A DNA stretch of 64,000 nucleotides from JBCCGR01 sp039029195 (GTDB lineage: Bacteria > Pseudomonadota > Alphaproteobacteria > Rhizobiales > Rhizobiaceae), in the NCBI GenBank assembly GCA_039029195.1, contig JBCCGR010000020.1, positions 14,099 through 78,098 on the forward strand. The letters are read 5' to 3'. The notes below the pieces were generated by a model that saw nothing but the letters and a program-made list of their open reading frames with translations, made no database searches and had not been told where the DNA came from. Within the stretch, counting starts at the first letter, position 1. Every line of letters begins with the position of its first letter. Both the position numbers and the translations under genes were made by a program. Below are positions 41,812 through 49,477 of this stretch, one piece after another.

Positions 41812-43904
41812 TGCAGTTCTCGCCTCCTAACGAGCCAGATATTGCCCTCGCCATCAATCCGGGCGTCAAAATCTGAGCTGACGAGCGTTGTGGTCTGGGG
41901 TTCGATGATCAGCGCTGGACCACCGATCTTGTCCCCGGCTGACAATGCCCCGCGATGGAAAAGGCCAGCTTCGATCGGTTGGCCCGTCAGATCACAGACA
42001 ATGGTCCTTGTTTCACCGGACTGGATCTTGCTGCCCTGTTGGAGGGATGAATAGCGCTTGGGTTCTTCTTGCTGGTTCTTAAGAGACAGGCCCCAGTTCA
42101 GAATTTCTATCGTCATGCCGGGCACAGTCCGGGTGAACTGGTTTGCATATTCCGCTTCGAACGCTGACCGCAGTGTTGCCATGTCATCGCTTAGCAACGG
42201 GCGACTTGGCAGTTCGATTTCAATTTCATGGCCCTGCCCGTGATAGCGCATGAACGCGATGCGGCGCTGCTCAAGTTCGCCACTGGGCGAACCGGCCCGC
42301 ACCACCTTTTCCGCCTCACCGAGCATTTCATCGAAGACATGATTGATGTCGTCGACGGACAGGAAGTCCAGGGTCGTGTAGTGGGACCGGACAATCTCGA
42401 ACGAAACCGGGGCGAACAAAAACCCAACCGCTGAGCCGACACCCGGGCTCCTTGGGATCAAAATTCGGTCGACCTGCGCTCGCCTCGCAACCCGTGTCGC
42501 ATGCAGGGGGCCGTTGCCGCCAAAAGCGATCATCAGTCGCTTGCTCAAGTCCTTGCCAGATTCAACGGCATGCATGCGACCGGCGGCCGCCATGTTCTCA
42601 TCAACAAGGCCGCTCACCGCATGGGCAGACTGATGCGGAGCAAGGCCAAGCGCTGTACCTACATCGCGATCTAAGGCGGCACGGGCCTTTTCCTGAATGA
42701 TCTCAAGACGACCCTCGGCGAAATATTCTGAGCGAATATAGCCCTGCACCACATCCGCATCCGTGACCGTTGGCTGAACGCCTCCCTTGCCGAATGCCGC
42801 AGGACCCGGATCAGAACCCGCGCTTTCCGGACCCACGTGAATGCGCTCGAGCCGGTCGACGCTGGCAATTGACCCGCCGCCCGCGCCAATCTCGATCATC
42901 TCAATCACCGGAATGCGCACCGGCATTCCCGAACCCTTGATAAAACGCTCCGCGCGCGAAATTTCGAATTTGCGAGCCGTTTGCGGGCGAAACCGATCAA
43001 TCAGGCACAGCTTGGCGGTTGTACCGCCCATATCGAAGGACAAAACCTCATCTTCACCAGCCTGCCGTGCGATGCGCGCAGCCAGAATGGCACCGCCAGC
43101 CGGACCCGACTCCACAAGCCGGATCGGCAACCGGGTCGCCGTCTCAATTGTTGTCATGCCACCGCTTGCAGTCATCATCAAAATCGGACAGGCGAGACCC
43201 TGTTTTTCAAAACGGGTTTTGAAATCGTTGAGATAGTCTCCCATCAAGGGCTGCACGTAGGCGTTGGCAATTGTCGTGCACAACCTGTCGAACTCACGCG
43301 CTTCCGGGCTGACGTCATGGCTAAGAGAAATGCGAAGGTCGGAAAGGTGTTCCAGCAACAGTTGGCGCAACGCGAGTTCATGCGCCGGATTGGCATATGA
43401 ATGAAGAAGGCAGATCGCAACCGCTTCGATCTCTGCTGACTTCAGCGCCTCAATAAGTGTTGGAACGCCATCGACGTCAAGCGGTTCTAGTTCCTCACCG
43501 CGCACGTTCATACGCCCGCCAATCGTGAACGACCGCGAACGCGGCACAATCAGATCCGGCTTTTCCAGATTTATCGCATATTGGCTGTAGCGCCGCTCAT
43601 ACGCGATCTCCAGAATGTCCCGAAACCCGCTGTTCGTGATTGTGGCAACCTTTGCACCACGGCGCTCGATCAACGCGTTTGTTGCGAGCGTCGTGCCATG
43701 GATAAGCCCGGAGACGTCACTCCAGTTCGCGCCAGCCTGTTGCAGCACATGACACGCGCCATCAAGCGCCCCGAGCGCCGGTTGGTGAGGCGTTGTGGGC
43801 GTTTTGGTCGAAATCAGGCGATTGGTGGCAGTGTCCAGCAACACCGTGTCTGTGAAGGTTCCGCCAATGTCGATTGCCAAACGCAACCCGGATTGATTGC
43901 TCAT
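41808..43904 (-). CDS. hyuA: Hydantoinase A/5-oxoprolinase-family subunit
   Basis: HyuA-type ATPase subunit of 698 residues. It opens with the actin-like nucleotide motif LAIDIGGTFTDTVL and has the later FDMGGTTAKLCLI phosphate-2 loop and MIEIGAGGGSIA region. It is the first gene of a five-gene leftward operon (hyuA, hyuB, aminotransferase, racemase-fold, D-2-hydroxyacid dehydrogenase). It is divergent from a peptide-type ABC transporter across a 382-bp control region. In this family HyuA activates the cyclic amide with ATP for cleavage with HyuB. Confidence 0.9.
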   Translation of the reverse strand: MSNQSGLRLAIDIGGTFTDTVLLDTATNRLISTKTPTTPHQPALGALDGACHVLQQAGANWSDVSGLIHGTTLATNALIERRGAKVATITNSGFRDILEIAYERRYSQYAINLEKPDLIVPRSRSFTIGGRMNVRGEELEPLDVDGVPTLIEALKSAEIEAVAICLLHSYANPAHELALRQLLLEHLSDLRISLSHDVSPEAREFDRLCTTIANAYVQPLMGDYLNDFKTRFEKQGLACPILMMTASGGMTTIETATRLPIRLVESGPAGGAILAARIARQAGEDEVLSFDMGGTTAKLCLIDRFRPQTARKFEISRAERFIKGSGMPVRIPVIEMIEIGAGGGSIASVDRLERIHVGPESAGSDPGPAAFGKGGVQPTVTDADVVQGYIRSEYFAEGRLEIIQEKARAALDRDVGTALGLAPHQSAHAVSGLVDENMAAAGRMHAVESGKDLSKRLMIAFGGNGPLHATRVARRAQVDRILIPRSPGVGSAVGFLFAPVSFEIVRSHYTTLDFLSVDDINHVFDEMLGEAEKVVRAGSPSGELEQRRIAFMRYHGQGHEIEIELPSRPLLSDDMATLRSAFEAEYANQFTRTVPGMTIEILNWGLSLKNQQEEPKRYSSLQQGSKIQSGETRTIVCDLTGQPIEAGLFHRGALSAGDKIGGPALIIEPQTTTLVSSDFDARIDGEGNIWLVRRRELQ

Positions 43905-43964
43905 GAATTTTGGTTTTCAAATGAAAGGGAGTGGCGCGATATGTTCCGGCTCAAGAGCCAAACT

Positions 43965-43981
43965 GATCAAGCAAGTTGATC
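43965..43981. promoter_or_regulatory. Inverted repeat GATCAA-N5-TTGATC near hyuA
   Basis: A 6+6 bp inverted repeat lies about 60 bp upstream of the hyuA start. It shares its half-site with the longer palindrome at 44177 in front of the transporter genes. Confidence 0.4.
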
Positions 43982-44176
43982 GGCATCAGGTCGTCAAACG
44001 ACCAAGTCGCAGCCTGTTGCCCGCCGCGATAGCGGGTCACGCAATCCGATCAGGGCAAACAAAGTGCGCATACAGCATCTCCTGCCGCCGAGTGTGCATA
44101 GGGTTTGGCGCAAGCGTCAAACGAAAAAACCGCCACGTGATGCCGCAATGGCGACGTGCAAGGAAAATTCCTGTTC

Positions 44177-44194
44177 TTTGATCATTTGATCAAA
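44177..44194. promoter_or_regulatory. 18-bp inverted repeat TTTGATCA-TT-TGATCAAA
   Basis: Perfect 8-bp arms with a 2-bp spacer lie 92 bp upstream of the first binding-protein ATG. Size and symmetry fit a dimeric helix-turn-helix operator. The binding protein is not known. Confidence 0.5.
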
Positions 44195-44286
44195 TTTATC
44201 TTCATGGCTTGTGTTGGCCTATGGACCTCTTCTGAGATTGCTGGCACGATAAGAAAAAACTCCAATCACAAACTGGGAGCAAATCC

Positions 44287-45870
44287 ATGAATTTATTCCG
44301 AACCTTGCTGGCGACCACCGCACTGGCGATGACAGTGACGGCTGCCAATGCTGAAACCCTGCGCTGGGCGCGCGCCGGTGATTCCCTGACCCTCGACCCG
44401 CATGCTCAGAACGAAGGCCCGACCTCGGCGCTCGCACACCAGATCATGGAACCGCTGGTCATGCGCGACATGACCGGAAAAATCGTTCCTGCCCTGGCAA
44501 CAGAATGGGCTCCGAGCAAGGAAGACCCGAATGTCTGGAAATTCAAACTGCGCGAAGGGGTGAAATTCCACGACGGCTCCGAGTTCGACAGTGAGGATGC
44601 AGTCTTCTCTTTCAACCGCGCCATGACCAAAGACTCCGATTACAAAGAACTGCTCGCTTCAGTGAAAGAAGTGCGCGCGGACGGAAAATACGGCTTTGAG
44701 ATTGTGACCAACGGTCCAAACCCGATCATGCCGAGCAACCTGACCAACCTGTTCATCATGGACAAGCAATGGTCGGAGAAAAACAACGCCGTGAAGGTGC
44801 AGGATTATGAGGGTGGTGAAGACACATTTGCCGCCAAAAACGCCAACGGCACTGGCCCTTACAAGCTTATCAGCCGTGAGCCCGACGCCAAGACAGTTCT
44901 GAAAATCAACGACGATTACTGGGGCAAGGGTGAGTTTCCGATGGAAGTCACCGAGATCATCTACACCCCGATCCAGAATCAGGCGACCCGCGTTGCCGCC
45001 CTGTTGTCGGGTGAAGTTGATTTCATTCAGGATGTGCCTGTGCAGGACCTGAAGCGCGTGGATGATGCAGACGGGCTACAGGTTAAAACAGCACCGCAAA
45101 ACCGCGTCATTTTCTTCGGAATGAACCAGGGTGATGCCGATCTGAAAGCGGACGATGTGGAAGGCAAGAACCCGCTTGCTGACAAGCGCGTTCGCGTTGC
45201 CATGAGCATGGCGATCAACCGCGAGGCCATCAAGAAAGTGGTGATGCGCGACCAGTCCATTCCTGCCGGTGTCATCTCGCCACCATTTGTGAATGGTTGG
45301 ACCAAGGAACTCGACGCAGTGCCCGCCACTGATCTGGAAGGCGCAAAAAAGCTGATGCAGGAAGCCGGATATGGCGACGGATTTTCAATCCGTCTCGACT
45401 GCCCGAACGACCGCTACATCAACGATGAGGCGATCTGCCAGGCAGCCGTTGGCATGCTGGCGCAAATTGGTGTGAAGGTGCAGCTCGACGCCAAGCCGAA
45501 AGCCCAGCACTTCCCGCTGATCAGCAACCTGACCACCGACTTCTACATGCTCGGTTGGGGCGTTCCGACTTACGATTCAGAGTACATTTTCAACTTCCTG
45601 GCCCACTCCAAGGGTGAGAAGTACGGCTCCTGGAACGGCACACGCTTTTCCAATGCCGACCTCGACAAGAAGATTGAAGCGCTTGCTTCTGAAACTGACC
45701 TCGAGAAGCGCAACGGCATGATCGCTGACATCTGGAAAGTGGTGAAAGACGAAGCGCTTTACATCCCAATCCACCATCAGGTGCTGAACTGGGGCATGTC
45801 GGACAAGGTGGAAACAGTTGTTGCACCTGACGACACAGCCAAGTTCAAATACTTCAAGCTCAGCAAATAA
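44287..45870 (+). CDS. Family 5 ABC substrate-binding protein (peptide type), copy 1
   Basis: A periplasmic binding protein of 527 residues. It has a signal peptide (MNLFRTLLATTALAMTVTAANA) and the SBP_bac_5 layout of dipeptide/oligopeptide and nickel receptors, including VKFHDGSEFDSEDAVFSFNRAM. The tandem gene behind it encodes a diverged paralogue; both share the CPNDRY-(I/L)-NDEA-(I/V)-CQA block. CTGGGAG precedes the ATG. It starts a five-gene transporter operon opposite hyuA. The ligand may be a peptide, modified amino acid or opine-like molecule. Confidence 0.9.
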   Translation: MNLFRTLLATTALAMTVTAANAETLRWARAGDSLTLDPHAQNEGPTSALAHQIMEPLVMRDMTGKIVPALATEWAPSKEDPNVWKFKLREGVKFHDGSEFDSEDAVFSFNRAMTKDSDYKELLASVKEVRADGKYGFEIVTNGPNPIMPSNLTNLFIMDKQWSEKNNAVKVQDYEGGEDTFAAKNANGTGPYKLISREPDAKTVLKINDDYWGKGEFPMEVTEIIYTPIQNQATRVAALLSGEVDFIQDVPVQDLKRVDDADGLQVKTAPQNRVIFFGMNQGDADLKADDVEGKNPLADKRVRVAMSMAINREAIKKVVMRDQSIPAGVISPPFVNGWTKELDAVPATDLEGAKKLMQEAGYGDGFSIRLDCPNDRYINDEAICQAAVGMLAQIGVKVQLDAKPKAQHFPLISNLTTDFYMLGWGVPTYDSEYIFNFLAHSKGEKYGSWNGTRFSNADLDKKIEALASETDLEKRNGMIADIWKVVKDEALYIPIHHQVLNWGMSDKVETVVAPDDTAKFKYFKLSK

Positions 45871-45877
45871 CAACAAT

Positions 45878-45905
45878 GGCCGATCGCTCTTTTGGGCGGT
45901 CGGCC
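45878..45905 (+). repeat. Strong hairpin between the two binding-protein genes
   Basis: GGCCGATCGC and GCGGTCGGCC pair over 10 bp (one G-T wobble) around an 8-nt loop, 7 bp after the stop of the first binding-protein gene. AAAACAATTTT follows rather than a T-run. It probably protects the upstream mRNA or partially terminates. Confidence 0.6.
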
Positions 45906-45947
45906 AAAACAATTTTGCGCCATCCAGAAATCGCAGGGACAACCAAG

Positions 45948-47510
45948 ATGAAAGCACTCTACGCCGCAATCGTGGGAGCATCATTGATCGCATCCTCCGC
46001 ACATGCAGAGACCTTCAAGTGGGCCTCCAATACTGATCCGCAGACAATGGACCCGCACGCCACCAACTCGGCTCCCGTGTTGGGCTTTTTGAACAATGTC
46101 TATGAAGGCCTCGTGCGCCGGAACAAGACAATGGGTGTTGAAGGCGCGCTGGCAGAAAGCTGGGAACCTTTGGGAGATAAGGGTTGGCGCTTTAAACTGC
46201 GAAAGGGAGTGACCTTTCACGACGGATCAGAATTCAACGCCGAGGATGTGCTGTTTTCCTACCAGCGAGCATCAAGTGAAGCCGCTGACACGCGTTCCTG
46301 GTTTGCACCGGTATCGGATGTGAAGGTTGTTGACGATTACACGATCGATTTTCTCACGATCGCGCCCAATCCCATCTTCCCCGATTCCATCGCCAACTTC
46401 ATGATCATGGACAAGGGTTGGACGGAGAAAAACAACTCAACCGTTCCTGCCAAAGATGTGGAAACCCATGCAACGCTCAACGCCAATGGCACCGGTGCGT
46501 TCAAGCTGACGGAGCGCCAGCCAGGTCTGAAAACCGTGCTTGAACCATTCGATAAATGGTGGGGCAAGGCCGAGCACAACATTACGCGCGCTGAATTCAC
46601 CCCGATCCAGAACTCCGCAACAGCCGTTGCAGCCCTTCTGTCGGGCGATGTGGACATGATCAATCCTGTTCCTATTCAGGATGCCGCCAGACTTCAGACA
46701 TCGAGCAGCGTCAAGGTGATCCAGGGTATCGAAGCCCGGGTCATCATGCTTGGCTTCCCTCACGCGGCGGAGAATCTGAAGTATGCAGCCGATGCAGGAA
46801 AGCCAAATCCGTTCAAGGATGCGAAGGTTCGCCGTGCGGTTGCCCATGCAATCAACGTCGAAGCAATCCTTCAGAAAATCATGCGCGGCGCTGCTGCACC
46901 GGCGTCGCAGCTGGTGAGCCCAGCTATGCGCGGCTATTCCAAGGATCTGGCAGGCCGCCCTGCCTACGATCCGGGAAAGGCCAAGTCGTTGCTGACTGAG
47001 GCTGGCTATGCGGGCGGATTCGCATTCGGCCTGAAATGCCCGAATGACCGCTATCTGAATGATGAAGCGGTGTGTCAAGCCGTTGTCGGCATGCTGGCGC
47101 AGGTCGGCATCAAGGCGGAACTTGATGCAATGCCTGTCCGCAATTACTGGCCGGAACTGCGGGCAGACAATTTCGACATGTATCTGCTTGGCTGGTCTCC
47201 GGGCACGTTCGATGCAGAACATCCAATCCGGTTTCTGGCGCACACACCAAACGCTGAAAAGAAGCTTGGTAGCTGGAACTTTGGTGATTTCTCCAACGCT
47301 CGCGTTGATGAATTGCTGCCAAAAATTCAGTCGGAAATTGACGATGGCAAACGTCAGGCCATGCTGAACGAGAGCACAAAAATCCTTCAGGATGAAACTG
47401 CCTATGTGCCGCTCTATGTGCAGCCATTGGTCTGGGGCACGCGCGACAACATCGCGCTCACCCAGCGTCCTGATAACTTCCTCATTCTGCGCTGGGTGAC
47501 CAAAAACTAG
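45948..47510 (+). CDS. Family 5 ABC substrate-binding protein (peptide type), copy 2
   Basis: A second periplasmic binding protein, 520 residues, with signal peptide (MKALYAAIVGASLIASSAHA) and the same SBP_bac_5 architecture as copy 1 (WASNTDPQTMDPHATNSAPV; VTFHDGSEFNAEDVLFSYQRA). The start at 45948 is set by the signal peptide; the longer frame upstream is only a read-through of the hairpin region. The copies differ throughout, so this is an old duplication. Two receptors for one permease pair suggest two related ligands. Confidence 0.9.
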   Translation: MKALYAAIVGASLIASSAHAETFKWASNTDPQTMDPHATNSAPVLGFLNNVYEGLVRRNKTMGVEGALAESWEPLGDKGWRFKLRKGVTFHDGSEFNAEDVLFSYQRASSEAADTRSWFAPVSDVKVVDDYTIDFLTIAPNPIFPDSIANFMIMDKGWTEKNNSTVPAKDVETHATLNANGTGAFKLTERQPGLKTVLEPFDKWWGKAEHNITRAEFTPIQNSATAVAALLSGDVDMINPVPIQDAARLQTSSSVKVIQGIEARVIMLGFPHAAENLKYAADAGKPNPFKDAKVRRAVAHAINVEAILQKIMRGAAAPASQLVSPAMRGYSKDLAGRPAYDPGKAKSLLTEAGYAGGFAFGLKCPNDRYLNDEAVCQAVVGMLAQVGIKAELDAMPVRNYWPELRADNFDMYLLGWSPGTFDAEHPIRFLAHTPNAEKKLGSWNFGDFSNARVDELLPKIQSEIDDGKRQAMLNESTKILQDETAYVPLYVQPLVWGTRDNIALTQRPDNFLILRWVTKN

Positions 47511-47527
47511 CGCCAGCAAAACAAGCA

Positions 47528-47560
47528 ATGCCCGGTGATCTTTCACCGGGCATCTTTTTT
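47528..47560 (+). terminator. Intrinsic terminator/attenuator inside the transporter operon
   Basis: ATGCCCGGTGA and TCACCGGGCAT form a perfect 11-bp stem with a TCTT loop, followed by six T. It lies only 11 bp before the first permease ATG. It looks like a true rho-independent signal that would lower permease expression relative to the binding proteins. Confidence 0.75.
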
Positions 47561-47571
47561 ATCCGTACCCC

Positions 47572-48555
47572 ATGATCACATTTATCCTTCAGCGCGTCTT
47601 CCAGTCCGTCATTGTGTTGCTGGTGGTCGGGCTCGTCGCCTTTGCCATGTTCCGATTTGTGGGCGACCCGATCGACAACATGCTTGGTCAGGAACGCACT
47701 GATGCCGATATTCAGCGGCTGCGCATTGAACTGGGACTGGATCAGCCGTTCGTCGTGCAATATGCCAAGTTTCTGGGCAACGCCATGCAGGGAGACTTTG
47801 GCGTCAGCTACCGTCAGGGGCGACCGGTTTCCGCGATCCTGATTGAGCGGGCACCGGCCACGCTTGAACTTGCTGCAGTTTCCGGCCTGCTTGCCATTTT
47901 CTTCGGGGTGGTGCTTGGGGTGTTCACCGCCATCAGACGGGACGGGGTGGCGGCGAATGTCATCATGGCAGTGTCTTTGATTGGTGTCTCTCTACCGACC
48001 TTTTTGATCGGTATTCTGTTGATCTATCTGTTCGCAGTGGAGCTCGGCTGGCTTCCCAGTTTCGGGCGTGGCGACACGGTGATGATCGGAGGCTGGTCGA
48101 CGGGGTTCCTCACCACATCGGGTTTGCAGGCGCTGGTGCTGCCCGCCATTACCCTTGGCCTCTACCAGATGACGCTGATCATGCGGCTGGTACGTTCGGA
48201 AATGCTGGAGGTCCTGCGCGCGGACTATATTCGCTTCGCACGCGCGCGTGGCCTGAAAAACCGGGCCATCAACTTCCGCCATGCGCTGAAAAACACAATG
48301 GTTCCGGTTATCACCGTGACCGGCTTGCAGCTTGGCGCAATTATCGCATTCGCCATCATCACAGAGACGGTGTTCCAATGGCCGGGGGTGGGACTGTTGT
48401 TTATCAATGCCATCCAGTTCGTCGACATCCCGGTCATGGCCGCCTATCTCATGCTCATCTCTGTCATGTTTGTGGCGATCAACCTGATTGTCGACATTCT
48501 CTACTTTGCTGTCGATCCGCGCTTGCGGGTTGATCGCACAACGGCGGAGGGCTGA
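47572..48555 (+). CDS. ABC transporter permease (DppB type)
   Basis: An inner-membrane permease of 327 residues with about six TM helices. It has the typical DppB/OppB N-terminus (FILQRVFQSVIVLLVVGLVAFAM) and the cytoplasmic EAA loop with RADYIRFARARGL. It partners the DppC-type permease encoded 3 bp downstream. No clear ribosome-binding sequence is seen in the short space after the terminator, consistent with lower expression. Substrate class is peptide-like, by homology of the system. Confidence 0.92.
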   Translation: MITFILQRVFQSVIVLLVVGLVAFAMFRFVGDPIDNMLGQERTDADIQRLRIELGLDQPFVVQYAKFLGNAMQGDFGVSYRQGRPVSAILIERAPATLELAAVSGLLAIFFGVVLGVFTAIRRDGVAANVIMAVSLIGVSLPTFLIGILLIYLFAVELGWLPSFGRGDTVMIGGWSTGFLTTSGLQALVLPAITLGLYQMTLIMRLVRSEMLEVLRADYIRFARARGLKNRAINFRHALKNTMVPVITVTGLQLGAIIAFAIITETVFQWPGVGLLFINAIQFVDIPVMAAYLMLISVMFVAINLIVDILYFAVDPRLRVDRTTAEG

Positions 48556-48558
48556 GCG

Positions 48559-49473
48559 ATGGACGCAATCCGCCGCGCCTGGCAGTCCGACTTTTCTTGG
48601 TCATTTCGCCGCTCACCAGTTGCCGTCGTCTCCCTCGCAGTGGTGCTGTTGCTGGTGCTTTCAGCGGTGTTGGCTCCACTGATTGCACCGCACAATCCGT
48701 TTGATCCGGCATCTCTCAACCTGATGAACGGTTTTTCCAAGCCGATGGAACCGAACGCTTTCACGGGCGACACGTTTTGGCTGGGCACGGACGATCAGGG
48801 CCGGGATGTGTTCTCAACCATACTTTACGGAATGCGGATTTCGCTGTTCGTGGGATTTGTTGCGGTCCTTTTCGCCTTGGTTCTTGGGGTTTCCCTGGGG
48901 CTGATCGCTGGCTATGTGGGCGGTTGGACGGAAACGATCATCATGCGGATTGCCGATGTTCAGCTCACCTTTCCCGCTATTCTCGTTGCAATGCTGATCT
49001 TCGGCATCGCGAAAGGCATAACGCCAGTCCACATGCGGGATGAAATGGCGATCTGGGTGCTCATCATCGCGATCGGATTGTCAGACTGGGTGCAATTTGC
49101 CCGCGTGGTGCGAGGGGCAACCCTTGTCGAGAAAAACAAGGAATATGTACAAGCCGCCCGGCTAATTGGACGGGGCTCCGGTGCCATTATGCTGCGGCAC
49201 ATCCTTCCGAACGTCCTGTCACCAGTTCTCGTGATCGCGACCATCTCGCTGGCGCTGGCAATCATTGCCGAGGCGACGCTCTCCTTCCTCGGCGTGGGGG
49301 CACCGCCCACTCAGCCATCTTTGGGAACCCTCATCCGAATTGGTCAGGGTTTCCTGTTCTCTGGTGAGTGGTGGATCATTTTGTTCCCGGCCGTCACGCT
49401 GCTGGCGCTTGCGCTTTCCGTCAACATGCTTGGCGACTGGCTGCGCGATGCGCTGAACCCGAAACTGCGATAG
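48559..49473 (+). CDS. ABC transporter permease (DppC type)
   Basis: A permease of 304 residues with the DppC/OppC pattern: an N-terminal TM helix, LGTDDQGRDVFS before the core, and an EAA loop with KEYVQAARLIGRGSGAIMLRHILPN. It starts 3 bp after the DppB-type stop and ends 4 bp before the ATPase gene. It forms the membrane channel together with the upstream permease. Confidence 0.92.
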   Translation: MDAIRRAWQSDFSWSFRRSPVAVVSLAVVLLLVLSAVLAPLIAPHNPFDPASLNLMNGFSKPMEPNAFTGDTFWLGTDDQGRDVFSTILYGMRISLFVGFVAVLFALVLGVSLGLIAGYVGGWTETIIMRIADVQLTFPAILVAMLIFGIAKGITPVHMRDEMAIWVLIIAIGLSDWVQFARVVRGATLVEKNKEYVQAARLIGRGSGAIMLRHILPNVLSPVLVIATISLALAIIAEATLSFLGVGAPPTQPSLGTLIRIGQGFLFSGEWWIILFPAVTLLALALSVNMLGDWLRDALNPKLR

Positions 49474-49477
49474 TGAA

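Larger units (their letters stand above)
43905..44286. promoter_or_regulatory. Divergent control region between hyuA and the ABC transporter
   Basis: This 382-bp gap holds no open reading frame I can support. It contains three inverted repeats: GATCAA-5-TTGATC at 43965-43981, GGTCGT-3-ACGACC at 43989-44003 and TTTGATCA-TT-TGATCAAA at 44177-44194. The first and third share the half-site TGATCAA and flank the region, consistent with one regulator controlling both operons. No regulator gene is adjacent. Confidence 0.5.

Noticed and set aside
45876..45947. N-terminal extension of the second binding protein
   Set aside because: The extra codons come from the intergenic hairpin and would hide the signal peptide that begins at 45948.
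46437..47546. Long open frame (369 codons) opposite the second binding-protein gene
   Set aside because: It is the antisense of a clear SBP_bac_5 gene with a signal peptide and shows no family motif.
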